Shown here in pieces: positions 1-9,889 of a DNA stretch of 64,000 bases. How positions within the stretch are numbered: the first letter of the stretch is position 1; each line of letters starts with the position of its first letter. The translations under genes and the position numbers were made by a program. Where the stretch lies: positions 1,627,001 to 1,691,000 of the forward strand of contig NZ_JPOF01000003.1 of assembly GCF_000733755.1 (NCBI RefSeq), read 5' to 3'. Origin of the DNA: Lachnoclostridium phytofermentans. Its GTDB lineage: Bacteria > Bacillota > Clostridia > Lachnospirales > Lachnospiraceae. A model generated the notes under the pieces. That model made no database searches and was not told where the DNA came from. It saw only the letters and a program-made list of their open reading frames with translations.

Positions 1-46
1 TAAACAATTTCTATAAAGGTAGCAATTTACTTAAGGGGAGGTAGGG

Positions 47-1297
47 ATGCATCAAAAAGAATTGGAAAAAGTACTGGATTACATAGAAGCAAATCTAAAT
101 CAGCCCTTAAGCCTTCAAGAGATTTCAGCGAAAGAGTATAGATCCACCATGCAGATTTATCGGGATTTTTATAGTTTAACTGGGCATTCTGTCAAGGAAT
201 ACATTCGTAAACGAAGGCTTTCCAACGCACTGGCAATGGTAAAGCATTCAGAACAGAGTTTAGCTGATATCGCTTACGAATATGGTTATAGTTCGCAGCA
301 AGCTTTTTGTAAATCCGTAAAAGCTTCCACAGGCTTGACACCACTGGAATACAAAGCAGACGAAGGATTCTACTATTATCCGAGATTTCATCTGGATCAT
401 AAGTTTTTAGTCACTGTTTCTACTGACCACATACCCAAAACGATACAGATAAAATATTACCATAGTCAGATTAGAGGGATAGAGAATCGGTCTATTAGGT
501 ATTTACGCTCTATCTTACCTGAATATAAGGGTAGAATATTTGGGAGGAATGGAAAGCAGAAGGATTATAAATTTTGTTACGAACTAAGGATAGAATATCA
601 GGATAGTCTCCTTCCTATCCTAAAATCAAGTGAGCGAAAAGAGATTGAGATTCATGATTCGGAAGTAAATAGCTATGCAAAGATATCCATTAAAAATAAA
701 GATAATGATATTAATGAAGCTTGGGACTATCTGTATTTAAGATGGCTAAAGGCAAGTATGTTTGAACAGGCTAGAAGCCCTTATTTTGAAGAATACGTCT
801 ATAAGAAAGATAAGATTAAGAAATTAATATTATATCTTCCTATTACAAAAAGAAAAGATTATGCAAGAATCACCATAAGAGATTGTGAGGATATGTTTTT
901 CTTGGTATCTAGCTGTGAAGGTATGGATGGAGAAGAGAAAGCTTCAAAAAATGTAATGGAATATTTAGCAAAATACAATCCCTTCTATATCAAAAAAGCA
1001 ACAAAATTCTATGTTTCAATTTATAAGGATAACTATACCTGTGGTATTGAGGTTGACAAGGATTTCATGTATCAAAATAATGATAAGGTTGTATGCATTT
1101 CTAGAATTGGCGGTAGATATGCAGTGCTTGAGAGGGAATGTAGTGGAGACAGCAGCATTTATGAAGCTATGTTAAACGCATGGGTAGAGGAGAATGGATT
1201 ACATATCGAGGAAAACAATAGATTTACACTATATGAATCATTAGATTCTAAAAATGAGAAACTAAAAACTACAGTTTATCAAAAATTAATGAAGTAA
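47..1297 (+). CDS. AraC-family transcriptional regulator with C-terminal GyrI-like region
   Basis: This is a predicted DNA-binding regulator of 416 residues. Residues about 5-105 form an AraC-type double helix-turn-helix at the N terminus, including the typical IAYEYGYSSQQAFCKSVK stretch in the second HTH. The remaining 300 residues look like an effector-binding region; the final 150 (GIEVDKDF, then GGRYAVLE) resemble the GyrI/Rob-type ligand domain. The start is supported by AGGGGAGGT just upstream. The gene stands alone and is closed by a strong hairpin terminator at 1299. The ligand and targets cannot be read from the sequence; a role in drug or metabolite sensing is only inferred from the architecture. 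Confidence 0.85.
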   Translation: MHQKELEKVLDYIEANLNQPLSLQEISAKEYRSTMQIYRDFYSLTGHSVKEYIRKRRLSNALAMVKHSEQSLADIAYEYGYSSQQAFCKSVKASTGLTPLEYKADEGFYYYPRFHLDHKFLVTVSTDHIPKTIQIKYYHSQIRGIENRSIRYLRSILPEYKGRIFGRNGKQKDYKFCYELRIEYQDSLLPILKSSERKEIEIHDSEVNSYAKISIKNKDNDINEAWDYLYLRWLKASMFEQARSPYFEEYVYKKDKIKKLILYLPITKRKDYARITIRDCEDMFFLVSSCEGMDGEEKASKNVMEYLAKYNPFYIKKATKFYVSIYKDNYTCGIEVDKDFMYQNNDKVVCISRIGGRYAVLERECSGDSSIYEAMLNAWVEENGLHIEENNRFTLYESLDSKNEKLKTTVYQKLMK

Positions 1298-1298
1298 A

Positions 1299-1344
1299 AA
1301 GGTAAGTTGGCTTACAAAATAATAAGCCAACTTACCTTTTTATT
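1299..1344 (+). terminator. Rho-independent terminator after the AraC-type gene
   Basis: A perfect 16-bp inverted repeat (AAGGTAAGTTGGCTTA and its complement, 1299-1314 and 1323-1338) with an 8-nt loop runs into a T-rich tail directly after the stop codon. Confidence 0.9.
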
Positions 1345-1472
1345 TATTATTCTGGTAATAATACCATATAATTTTACTTTTTCAAGATTCGTTTTGTGAT
1401 AATAAAGGATATCTCTAAAGTCTTAGCAATAGTTAAAATATACACTATTAGGTTATATAGGCTTTATTACTA

Positions 1473-2555
1473 TTAAAGTATAGAAGCTATCTTAAGTTCA
1501 TTATGTTTTGATAAATCAATAAACTGGTTATCCACTTTTACGACCGGGCGGGATAGATTGTTTTTGTTGATCATAACGACCTCACCAACCAGGGAATTAC
1601 TAAGTCTCACAGTAGTATTTATGTAACACTGAGCGAGCCCTTCGAGGAATGGAAGGAGATATGCAGCATCGTACTTTTGAAAGCCTTCTTTTTCAAAGTT
1701 TTCAAGCACTTCAAAAGGACAGATTTCCTTGCGATAAACACGTTTTGCAGTCATTGCATCATACACATCTGCAATTGCTAATATTTTTGCAAAAGGAGAG
1801 ATGTCTTTCGAGGAAAGTTGATTCGGATAGCCACTACCATCGCAGCGCTCATGATGCATTAGAATTGCTTCTTTCACACGTGGATCTATCTTATTATCTT
1901 TCACAAGCTCATACCCCATAACTGGGTGTTGATGAACATATTCAAGTTCCTTCTCATTGAGCGCAGTTGGTTTTTGCATAATATCCTTTGGCAGTTTTAA
2001 TTTACCGATATCATGCAATAATCCAGCAAGCATAAGCTGTTCTGCATCATGGACATTAAAATTTAACCAGGTAGCAAAGGAAAAGCAAATTAACGACACA
2101 TTAAGAGAGTGTACATAGATTTGGTCATCTAAGTCCCTGATACACTGTAACATATCAAAGGTTCTAAGAGAACTTCGGCATTCTTTTAAAAGCTGTTCGA
2201 CCGAATCTAGTAGCTTGATTTCATCATATGGTAGAGAAGTTGTCCCAGTAAGAGCTAAATAAGAATCTTTTAAAGTAAGAATACTATCCATGTAAAACTT
2301 TTTGAATTTTTTAAATTCTATGGAATTTTTTAAAGCAGTGATATGTTCCGATGGTTTTTTTGTCTGCTTCTTCACTAAAGTATTCGGTATGTAAACAAAA
2401 ATCTCTTTAATTGCATGAATTTTTAGTTTCGTTATACTTCTTGTGGTTACCATCGTATTGCGAGAAAGGATACGTTCATTCCTTAGATTATACACATCTT
2501 CTGCAACAATCATTCCAGATACGACTTGAGATACCGGAATATTTACTATGTTCAT
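1473..2555 (-). CDS. HD-GYP domain protein, probable c-di-GMP phosphodiesterase
   Basis: HD-GYP proteins hydrolyse the second messenger cyclic di-GMP. The C-terminal half carries the HD metal motif (LLHDIGKLKLP) and the diagnostic HHERCDGSGYP signature, followed by the conserved IADVYDAMT block. The first 90 residues resemble the short beta-rich N-terminal domain often found on stand-alone HD-GYP proteins. No membrane segment is seen, so it is probably cytosolic. I chose the ATG at 2555 (360 aa); a TTG at 2576 overlaps the GGGGAGG ribosome site and is unlikely. It is divergent from the nuclease-like gene at 2706. The substrate assignment is inferred from the family. Confidence 0.88.
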   Translation of the reverse strand: MNIVNIPVSQVVSGMIVAEDVYNLRNERILSRNTMVTTRSITKLKIHAIKEIFVYIPNTLVKKQTKKPSEHITALKNSIEFKKFKKFYMDSILTLKDSYLALTGTTSLPYDEIKLLDSVEQLLKECRSSLRTFDMLQCIRDLDDQIYVHSLNVSLICFSFATWLNFNVHDAEQLMLAGLLHDIGKLKLPKDIMQKPTALNEKELEYVHQHPVMGYELVKDNKIDPRVKEAILMHHERCDGSGYPNQLSSKDISPFAKILAIADVYDAMTAKRVYRKEICPFEVLENFEKEGFQKYDAAYLLPFLEGLAQCYINTTVRLSNSLVGEVVMINKNNLSRPVVKVDNQFIDLSKHNELKIASIL

Positions 2556-2705
2556 AGAAGTTAGGAACCTCCCCAAAGTTAATCATACAAATTCTACCAC
2601 AATTATAAATGCTCTTTTCAAAATAAACAATACTTTTCTGTGTTTTTATAGAGAAGTATGCTATAATAAGTAAAATGAAAATAAGGCTAGAAAGGCGGAT
2701 GTATC

Positions 2706-3791
2706 TTGAATTTTATACATGTTGCAGATATCCATCTCGGTGCTACTCCTGAGTCAGAACGTGGTTTTGATATCAACCGAGAGAAAGAAATCTACGATAG
2801 TTTTGGGCGTGTAATATCGGAATGTGAAAAAAAGAAAATTGACTTATTATTGATTTCTGGCGACTTATTTCACAAGCAACCATTGCTTCGAGAGTTAAAA
2901 GAAGTAAATTATATATTTTCAAAGTTAACACATACCAAGGTGGTGTTGATTGCGGGGAATCATGATTATATTGGTCCACGATCGAATTATTTAAATTTTA
3001 ACTGGTGTGATTGCGTTAGTATGCTAAGTAGTGGAGAAATGGATAGCATCTATTTTGAGGAACTAAATACGGAGGTCTATGGATTAAGCTATCTTAGCAG
3101 AGAAATCTTTGAAGCGAAGTACGATGGTATTATACCAGGAGTGGAAGAGCGTATTAATATTTTATTGGCTCATGGTGGGAATGAGAATAACATTCCGATA
3201 AACTATAAAAAGGTTGACGAGGCTGGCTTTGATTATGTAGCATTAGGCCATTTTCATAAGCCACAATTAATTTTTGAGAGAATGGCTTATGTTGGTTCTT
3301 TGGAGCCGCTATCCAAAGGAGAACCTCTAAAACATGGTTACTACTATGGAGAAATCACGAAGGAGAAGACAGGGAATAAAGATGGTTATGAATCAAATCT
3401 ATCCTTAACTTTTGTTCCAATTGCATGTAGAGAGTATATTACAAAAGAAATAGAAGTAACACCAGAAATGTTAAGTACACAAATCGTAGATTTGGCTAGG
3501 ACTATCATAAGTGAATATGGATGCGAAAACTTTTATCAATTTGTTCTCGTTGGAAAAACAGATCCTTCTATTCTACTTGATTTAGAGGACTTTTATCGAC
3601 TGGGCTATGTTACCGAGGTTTTAAACCATACTTTACCTGATTATGATTTTGATTCCTTGTATGAGGAGAATAAAGATAATCTTATTGGTAGCTATATCCG
3701 TCGTATTCGAGAAAGCGATGCGAAAGGTAACCTAGAAAATAAGGCGCTGTATTATGGAATCGAAGCATTACTTAATACAAAGGAAAGGTAG
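2706..3791 (+). CDS. Metallophosphoesterase, YhaO/SbcD-like nuclease subunit
   Basis: A calcineurin-like phosphoesterase related to SbcD/Mre11. All metal motifs are visible: DIHLG near residue 8, GDLFHKQ, GNHDY and ALGHFHKPQ. It is 361 aa, close to the usual length. It starts at TTG with an AAAGGCGG site upstream. It is followed after 8 bp by an SbcC/YhaN-like ATPase, so the two presumably form a DNA-end-processing complex, as in Bacillus YhaO-YhaN. A TATAAT box at 2662 may be its -10 element. The biochemical role is family inference. Confidence 0.85.
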   Translation: MNFIHVADIHLGATPESERGFDINREKEIYDSFGRVISECEKKKIDLLLISGDLFHKQPLLRELKEVNYIFSKLTHTKVVLIAGNHDYIGPRSNYLNFNWCDCVSMLSSGEMDSIYFEELNTEVYGLSYLSREIFEAKYDGIIPGVEERINILLAHGGNENNIPINYKKVDEAGFDYVALGHFHKPQLIFERMAYVGSLEPLSKGEPLKHGYYYGEITKEKTGNKDGYESNLSLTFVPIACREYITKEIEVTPEMLSTQIVDLARTIISEYGCENFYQFVLVGKTDPSILLDLEDFYRLGYVTEVLNHTLPDYDFDSLYEENKDNLIGSYIRRIRESDAKGNLENKALYYGIEALLNTKER

Positions 3792-3799
3792 GATCTTAA

Positions 3800-5926
3800 G
3801 TGATTATTAAAGAATTACACCCAGGGCATTTTGGAAAGTTTCATAATGTCGATGTGGAGCTAACGCCTGGGATTAATGTGATATATGGTAAAAATGAAGC
3901 AGGAAAATCAACACTTCATGCATTTGTAAAAGGAATGCTATTTGGTATTGAGAAGCTTAGGGGAAGAGCTGGGAAAGAGGACCTTTATGTAAAATACCAG
4001 CCATGGGATACCCCAGGAGCATATCAAGGTAGCATGGTTCTTAGGGTAGATGGGGAAGACTATCGTATTATCCGTAGTTTTTATAAAAAGGAAAGAAGCA
4101 TTAAAATAATCAAAGAAAGTACTGGACGAGAATTGACAGATGCAGAGCTTGGAGTAGGTGCTATCATTCCAAAACTTACGGAAAGTATCTATAGAAATAC
4201 CATCAGTATTGAGCAGTTAAGAGCGAAAACAGAATATGAACTTGCAGAAGAATTAAAAAATTATATCACAAACCTTTCTATGTCAAAAAGCAAGGAAGTT
4301 GATGTTAATGGAGCTATTCAATATCTGCTAGAAAAGAAAAAGAGACTGGAAAAACAGCTTCCTGATGAACAAATTGCAGAGTTATCTAGCGAACTTAAAG
4401 AATTACAGGATACGCTTAAAACAATCGATGTTTTAAGTGGAGAGCTTACGGAATTACAAAAGAGGGCTACCTTCCTTGAAAATAAACAGAAGGAATACAA
4501 TCGAAGTACCAATCAAGAGAGAATGAAAAAGGTTGCGTACTATCCTGCAATCCTTGAGAAGTTTAAACGTTTTATGGAGATGAAACAGGCTGCAAAAGAT
4601 ATGGAAGACAAGGTAGAAGGATTAGGGGAGAAGACCAAAAAACAAGCAAGCGAATTAGATAGTAGTAGTACCATCGAAGCGCATCTAAAAGAGCTTGGAG
4701 AATTGCGCCAGAAAAAGCAAGAGTTTGAAGAGGAGCTTAAGGTAAAACGACAGGAAATTGAGCCACTTCTAAAGCAAGGAAGTAAATCCGGTCGAGTAAT
4801 CGGTGCAATTATTGTTATGCTAGGATTAGCAATTTCCTCAATTCCAATTCCTTTCATGACCATTGTAATGCGTTGTATTATAGGAATTGCATTTTTAGTA
4901 GCCGGAATTTCAAAATATATTATGACAGCTACAAAGGAAGAGAAAAACAAGCAAAAGCTAGAGGATATCAAAAAGGAATGTGAACGACAGATATTTTCTC
5001 TTCATAGTAGAAGGCATGATATTTTATTAAACCATCGTGTAAGTAATGAAAGTCAGTTAATGGCAAAATATAATGATGTTCTTAAAAATGAAATGGAACG
5101 GGAACAAGCGATACTTCGTAAGGAAGAATATCATACTGCTGCTAAGCAATATCATGAAAAGGCCGATGAGTTAGAATATGAAATAATAGACTATATGAAG
5201 TGTTTTGTCGGTAATCCAGAAGCTACCCAAGAATGTATGCAGGAACTTTGGCAGGAGATTGAGGAATTTAAGGAAGATATCATAGGAGAGATGAGTGCGA
5301 ATGAAGAAGAACATACGTCAATTCGTACTCAGATGGAACGTATTCGCTGGACCTTGGAAGCAAACACGGAGTGCGAGGTAAAACTAGAGGAAAAGCAAAT
5401 GGAATATGATGAGTCGTGTGAATTAAGAGAAGCATTATTAGAGGAGATTGAAGCAATCTCGTTAAGTATCCAAACGCTAAAGGAACTTTCCACCGATATT
5501 CATGATAGTTTTGGAAGTACATTAAATCAGATGCTATCAGAAATTGTATCCTCCATAAGCCAAGGCGAGTATAGTTCCATTGTAGTGGATGAGAAGCTAA
5601 ATGTATCAGTTCTTCACCGGGGACAATATGTTACCTTAGATAGACTAAGTGCAGGAACTATGGATCAGATTTTTCTAGCGCTTCGATTATCAGTTGCATC
5701 GCTACTCTTTCCAGAAGAAAATATGCCGATACTTCTAGATGATTCATTTGCGTTATATGATGATGAACGTACCAAAGCAGCCTTAAGATTACTTGCAGAA
5801 GAAACGAATCGCCAAGTAATAATCTTTACCTGTCATCGAAGGGAAAAAGAATTACTTGAGGAATGCAAAGTTCCTTATCATTATGTTGATTTAAATGACT
5901 TAGGGAATTCTTTAGAGTATGCATAG
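3800..5926 (+). CDS. YhaN/SbcC-like AAA ATPase with central membrane segments
   Basis: A 708-aa SMC-like ATPase: Walker A GKNEAGKST near residue 30, long coiled-coil stretches either side of the middle, a late signature region (LDRLSAGTMDQI) and Walker B ILLDDSF. Instead of the zinc-hook CxxC of Rad50/SbcC, the centre (about residues 330-375) contains two closely spaced hydrophobic segments that look like a membrane hairpin, as in the YhaN group. It starts at GTG, 8 bp after the phosphoesterase gene. Likely function: a membrane-associated partner of the nuclease at 2706 in DNA repair or end processing. The membrane location is inferred from hydrophobicity. Confidence 0.82.
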   Translation: MIIKELHPGHFGKFHNVDVELTPGINVIYGKNEAGKSTLHAFVKGMLFGIEKLRGRAGKEDLYVKYQPWDTPGAYQGSMVLRVDGEDYRIIRSFYKKERSIKIIKESTGRELTDAELGVGAIIPKLTESIYRNTISIEQLRAKTEYELAEELKNYITNLSMSKSKEVDVNGAIQYLLEKKKRLEKQLPDEQIAELSSELKELQDTLKTIDVLSGELTELQKRATFLENKQKEYNRSTNQERMKKVAYYPAILEKFKRFMEMKQAAKDMEDKVEGLGEKTKKQASELDSSSTIEAHLKELGELRQKKQEFEEELKVKRQEIEPLLKQGSKSGRVIGAIIVMLGLAISSIPIPFMTIVMRCIIGIAFLVAGISKYIMTATKEEKNKQKLEDIKKECERQIFSLHSRRHDILLNHRVSNESQLMAKYNDVLKNEMEREQAILRKEEYHTAAKQYHEKADELEYEIIDYMKCFVGNPEATQECMQELWQEIEEFKEDIIGEMSANEEEHTSIRTQMERIRWTLEANTECEVKLEEKQMEYDESCELREALLEEIEAISLSIQTLKELSTDIHDSFGSTLNQMLSEIVSSISQGEYSSIVVDEKLNVSVLHRGQYVTLDRLSAGTMDQIFLALRLSVASLLFPEENMPILLDDSFALYDDERTKAALRLLAEETNRQVIIFTCHRREKELLEECKVPYHYVDLNDLGNSLEYA

Positions 5927-5937
5927 CATGTAGGAAA

Positions 5938-5984
5938 TGCGCCCCATAAGGTAACCGTATACTTTGGCTGCCTTATGGGGCGCA
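5938..5984. terminator. Long hairpin between convergent genes
   Basis: A 14-bp perfect inverted repeat (TGCGCCCCATAAGG at 5938-5951, complement at 5971-5984) lies between the convergent yhaN-like and prs genes. The U-run is weak, but position and strength suggest a shared terminator. Confidence 0.65.
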
Positions 5985-6055
5985 TATTATTCTTGTATTC
6001 TCAATGAAACATCATCTGCTTCATCCAAAATCTATGATTCTATCATCTAAAAATT

Positions 6056-7225
6056 CTATTTATTCTTATACTTATTAAGAACGTTTTGAATACGCTCTGT
6101 TGGGCTTAAAAACTCACTAATGGAAGCATCGTGATTTAATGCATCAATTAATAATGCAATATATTTACTCATATCTGCACTGATATAGTAAGGTCTGCTA
6201 AGTAATTCCTCTGTCTGATATACAAGGTTTGTTGTCATTACGAAATCAATAAGACCCTTCTCATAAGCTTCATCAAATTTCTCAAGACCATTTGTGAATA
6301 AGCCAAAAGTAGCACATACAAAGATACGTTTTGCTTTTCTCTTCTTTAATTCTTTTGCTACATCTAACATACTTTCGCCAGAGGAAATCATATCATCTAA
6401 AATTAAAACGTCTTTTCCTTCTACATCTGCTCCTAAGAACTCATGAGCAACGATTGGATTACGTCCATTTACAATTGTCGTATAGTCACGGCGTTTATAG
6501 AACATACCCATATCAAGTCCGAGAACATTTGCAAAGTAAACAGCACGTCCCATAGCACCTTCATCCGGGCTGATTACCATCATATGCTGGGAATCCACTA
6601 CTAAATCAGGAATGTTTTTTAATAAGTTCTTAATAAACTGATAAGATGGCATTACTGTTTCAAAACTCTTTAGTGGAATTGCATTCTGTACACGAGGATC
6701 ATGTGCATCGAAAGTAATAATACTCTCTACACCCATGTTTGTAAGTTCTTGAAGTGCTAATGCACAGTCTAAAGACTCACGAGAACTTCTCTTATGCTGT
6801 CTGCTTTCATATAAGAAAGGCATAATTACAGTGATTCTTCTTGCCTTACCACCAACAGCAGCGATAATTCTCTTTAAATCCTGGTAGTGGTCGTCTGGAG
6901 ACATATGATTCGTGTGACCACATAAGGAATAAGTTAAGCTATAATTACAAACGTCAACAAGTAAGTATAAGTCATCACCACGAACAGATTCTTTAATAAC
7001 ACCTTTTGCTTCACCAGAACCAAAGCGTGGACATTGATGCTTAATTAAGTAGGAGTCTCTTTGATAACCAGCAAATTGCATTGTTGCCGTATGCTCACCA
7101 GTGCGTTGCTTTCTCCATTCAACAATATAATCATTTACTTTCTGACCTAGAGCCTTGCTACTTTCCAAGGCAATGATACCAAGAGTTCCTACAGGTAGGG
7201 TTTCTTTAAAATTATCTTGTGACAT
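6056..7225 (-). CDS. prs: Ribose-phosphate pyrophosphokinase
   Basis: Makes PRPP from ribose 5-phosphate and ATP for nucleotide, His and Trp synthesis. The PRPP-binding signature is clear (DVLILDDMISSGES), as is the SRES/ALALQEL catalytic region. At 389 aa it is longer than the classical enzyme (about 315 aa), with a longer N-terminal part, a form I associate with Clostridia. I start at the ATG at 7225, which has GGAGGAAAA upstream; a 54-residue extension to 7387 has no ribosome site. The gene is monocistronic and convergent with the yhaN-like gene. Confidence 0.9.
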   Translation of the reverse strand: MSQDNFKETLPVGTLGIIALESSKALGQKVNDYIVEWRKQRTGEHTATMQFAGYQRDSYLIKHQCPRFGSGEAKGVIKESVRGDDLYLLVDVCNYSLTYSLCGHTNHMSPDDHYQDLKRIIAAVGGKARRITVIMPFLYESRQHKRSSRESLDCALALQELTNMGVESIITFDAHDPRVQNAIPLKSFETVMPSYQFIKNLLKNIPDLVVDSQHMMVISPDEGAMGRAVYFANVLGLDMGMFYKRRDYTTIVNGRNPIVAHEFLGADVEGKDVLILDDMISSGESMLDVAKELKKRKAKRIFVCATFGLFTNGLEKFDEAYEKGLIDFVMTTNLVYQTEELLSRPYYISADMSKYIALLIDALNHDASISEFLSPTERIQNVLNKYKNK

Positions 7226-7445
7226 TGTTTTTCCTCCAGTATTGTTCTTAACATAAGCTATTTGGGGTTTGCTCATGTTGTTTATAAGGGTATAAGCTAT
7301 GATGAATAATTTCTTGAAATTATTTAGTTCAAGAAAAAATTGGCTTTTTCTATAAAAATTTCGCCAAATATAGTTAGATTCAACCAACTTCCGAAAGCTA
7401 TATTACTATTATCCTCTTCTTTCGTCAAGATTAAACTCAACTTTT

Positions 7446-8441
7446 CTAGTGTTTCTTTAGAAGTTTCTGCAAACGTATGTCATCTCCTACAATTTTTAAC
7501 AATAAATAGTTACTGGAAATTCGAGAAAATATTCGCTCGCTATAATTTGTTTTTAATTGTTCAAAAGACAGATTCGTTGAGATTACGGTTGATTTTTGTC
7601 TTAGGTGTCTTTCGTTGATGCATTGATAGAGTTGAGAGTTGATGAACGTGTTATTCATCTCTGTACCGATGTCATCAATAATAAGTAAGTCGCAGTCAAG
7701 GATATAGTCAAATTGGTTTCTTATGTCATCCATATCCTCAGCAGAATTAAATTTGTATTTCTCTAAGATTTCAAAAAGCTGAAAAGAAGTAAGGTAAATC
7801 ACAGTATGTGCATTATCCATCAGCTCCTTTGCAATACAGTTTGTAAGAAAGGTCTTTCCAACTCCAGTATTACCATAAATTAAAAGGTTTTGATAGCTTG
7901 TATCAAAATGATTTATAAATTTCTTAATTTCTGTAACTACACGTTTTATATTTTCAAGAGGTGTTAGCTTCGTAGCTTCATCATAATAATCATTTGTGTA
8001 GTAATCATAAGAAAATGTTGAAAAGTTTTCATATTGCACCGAATCTCTTACATTGGATTGATGATATAGGATGTCTACGATTGCCTGTTTGAAACAGTGA
8101 CATTTTTCGTTTCCAATATAGCCGGTATCCATACAATCAGGACACGCATACCATAAGTTCAGATAATGATTAGGATAACCTGCTTTACTAAGGAGCTCTT
8201 GTTTTTTCATGGAAAGAACTTCATTCCGTTCTTTTAAGTGCTTAAGTGCGTCCTCATTACCGGATAAAGAGAGTTTAGCACTTTGAATCGAACCATTAAT
8301 GATTTCTTCGTCAATCAGCGTAAGCTCAGGTATTTTAGCATAAACTTCTTCTTTCCTTTTTTTTAACTCATGTTGATTTTGTAGCCTTCGATTATCGTAT
8401 TCTCTTAATATGGTATTGTACTGATAATTTTTCAGTGCCAT
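7446..8441 (-). CDS. DnaI/DnaC-like helicase loader ATPase
   Basis: Predicted AAA+ helicase loader, 331 aa. The N-terminal third is charged and coiled, followed by a zinc-binding knuckle (CPDCMDTGYIGNEKCHC), then Walker A GNTGVGKTF, Walker B LLIIDDIGTE and the sensor region STNLSFEQL. In Firmicutes this family loads the replicative helicase at origins or restart sites. It lies 125 bp downstream of a DnaD-domain gene on the same strand, so the two make a primosome operon. A hairpin at 8520-8555 sits between them. ATG with GGAGGAT upstream. Confidence 0.87.
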   Translation of the reverse strand: MALKNYQYNTILREYDNRRLQNQHELKKRKEEVYAKIPELTLIDEEIINGSIQSAKLSLSGNEDALKHLKERNEVLSMKKQELLSKAGYPNHYLNLWYACPDCMDTGYIGNEKCHCFKQAIVDILYHQSNVRDSVQYENFSTFSYDYYTNDYYDEATKLTPLENIKRVVTEIKKFINHFDTSYQNLLIYGNTGVGKTFLTNCIAKELMDNAHTVIYLTSFQLFEILEKYKFNSAEDMDDIRNQFDYILDCDLLIIDDIGTEMNNTFINSQLYQCINERHLRQKSTVISTNLSFEQLKTNYSERIFSRISSNYLLLKIVGDDIRLQKLLKKH

Positions 8442-8519
8442 TAAAATCCTCCATTCTACCTTTAATCCACGAATATGGGCAGCAACTCAAATCTGCCAGT
8501 GAATCGCATTATATATATT

Positions 8520-8555
8520 GCTCACATAGGAAAGTTTTCACTTTCTTATGTGAGC
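8520..8555 (-). terminator. Hairpin between dnaD-like and dnaI-like genes
   Basis: A 9-bp perfect stem (GCTCACATA / TATGTGAGC) extended by GGAAAG/CTTTCT with a short loop. It lies in the intercistronic gap and could be an attenuator or partial terminator that lowers dnaI-like expression. There is no long U-run. Confidence 0.5.
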
Positions 8556-8566
8556 ATATTATATAC

Positions 8567-9676
8567 TTAGGAACGATTATTTAATAGACGTTGCTCCATG
8601 GATAGAAAGTCCTCTTCCGAGTACTTTCTTTGTGGGAATGCATTAAAACGGTTATTTGTAGTAGGTTGTTTTGTGGCAGCAGTTTGCTTATTCGCTGCTA
8701 AAATAGCGGTTTGTTTTGCATGTGCCTCATCTAATTTAGCGATATCCGCTGCACAGGTAACCCCTTTTTTATACCAGTTTTCAAGAATTTTATCAGCATA
8801 CTTAAAGTCTGGTTTTCCCGTTGCTAACATGGTACGATTGCATGCTTCCTCAATAATATTAATATCAAAACAAAATTCATGGAACCAACGGTGCATAAAC
8901 TTTTTTTCGATGGTTCCTGGAGCTCTATTTAATCCAAAGGCTTTGTTAATGGCGTTGTAGTTATTGTTATAAGAAAGTGTTGCAGACTCAGCTTTTTCGA
9001 CAGTGTCAATACCTTCTTCTGCCCAAGAAATCGCTACAGTTTCAATATAGCTCGCACTTCTCTTATTCTTTGATACACAGTACTCATAGAGATAAAAAAT
9101 TAGTTCAGCGGAAAAACCAACGCTTTCATATAAAAATAGGATTAATTGAACGTCAGTTGGCTTTAATAAGCGCTCTAACAATCGTTCTACAGTATTCATA
9201 ATCCACTTTACCTCTTCCATCTCAGTAAGTACTTTAATCTGTGCTTCGGAGTAATTTGGCTTATGAATGGTCGTTGCTTTTGGCCTATCCTGTTCTTTTG
9301 TCGCTGTTTTTATTATTGCTGTTTCCATTACCTCTTGAGTGTTAGATGGTAAATCTTCCTCAGTATTTACATTATCGTAGGAAGGTAGAGTAAAAGTTAT
9401 AGCAGTAATTTGTCGATTGGCTGCTCTGGTTACGACGAGCAATTGTTCTTTTTCCCAATACCTTATTGCACGATCGATATCTTTTTCTGTCTCATCTAAT
9501 TTTTCAGCTAAGTGAGAAATTGAAGTTTCTAAAGAAGGATCCTGAAAACAACGAAGCAGATAAAGGTATATTTTCACGAAGGTACCATTGGCACGTGGCA
9601 TATATTCATCTAAAAATCTATTGGAAATTACAGTGATTCCTGTATCTGTGGTTGAAAAGAAAGAAATTTTACTCAT
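8567..9676 (-). CDS. DnaD-domain replication initiation protein
   Basis: A 369-aa protein of the DnaD/DnaB group of Firmicute primosome factors. The N-terminal 110 residues look like a winged helix (ISHLAEKLDETEKDIDRAIRYWEKE). The C-terminal DnaD domain spans about residues 240-330, with the typical AINKAFGLNRAPGTIEKKFM and ENWYKKGV features, followed by a Gln/Asn/Thr-rich linker. I start at the ATG at 9676 (GGAGGCG upstream) rather than at 9751. It forms an operon with the helicase loader. Its upstream region contains DnaA boxes, suggesting replication-linked control. Confidence 0.87.
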   Translation of the reverse strand: MSKISFFSTTDTGITVISNRFLDEYMPRANGTFVKIYLYLLRCFQDPSLETSISHLAEKLDETEKDIDRAIRYWEKEQLLVVTRAANRQITAITFTLPSYDNVNTEEDLPSNTQEVMETAIIKTATKEQDRPKATTIHKPNYSEAQIKVLTEMEEVKWIMNTVERLLERLLKPTDVQLILFLYESVGFSAELIFYLYEYCVSKNKRSASYIETVAISWAEEGIDTVEKAESATLSYNNNYNAINKAFGLNRAPGTIEKKFMHRWFHEFCFDINIIEEACNRTMLATGKPDFKYADKILENWYKKGVTCAADIAKLDEAHAKQTAILAANKQTAATKQPTTNNRFNAFPQRKYSEEDFLSMEQRLLNNRS

Positions 9677-9824
9677 AATTCGCCTCCAAGCTATATGAAA
9701 CACAAACCTTCTGGGTTGAAAGTGGATTTTTTTCAACCTGACTACTCCCACTGTTATGTAATAGTGTAAACAGTACGGGGGATGGTAGGAGGTTTTACTA
9801 TTGGTCTACCCTTGTTGCATGCAC

Positions 9825-9853
9825 ATTATAGCATACAAAAATTAAGAATGAAA
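9825..9853 (-). promoter_or_regulatory. Candidate extended -10 promoter of dnaD-dnaI
   Basis: On the minus strand TGCTATAAT gives a perfect -10 with the TGn extension. The -35 is weak (TTTCAT at 17-bp spacing), as allowed for extended -10 promoters. It lies about 150 bp before the dnaD-like start and about 40 bp downstream of three DnaA boxes. Confidence 0.55.
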
Positions 9854-9889
9854 TAGGTCTTTTTGGAAGGAGGAGGGAATCTCTTAAAA

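Noticed and set aside
4540-4971. 143-aa minus-strand frame inside the YhaN-like gene
   Set aside because: Shadow of the coding strand; no SD site and low-complexity hydrophobic composition.
8598-8960. 120-aa plus-strand frame
   Set aside because: Complement of the DnaD-like gene, without SD or family resemblance.
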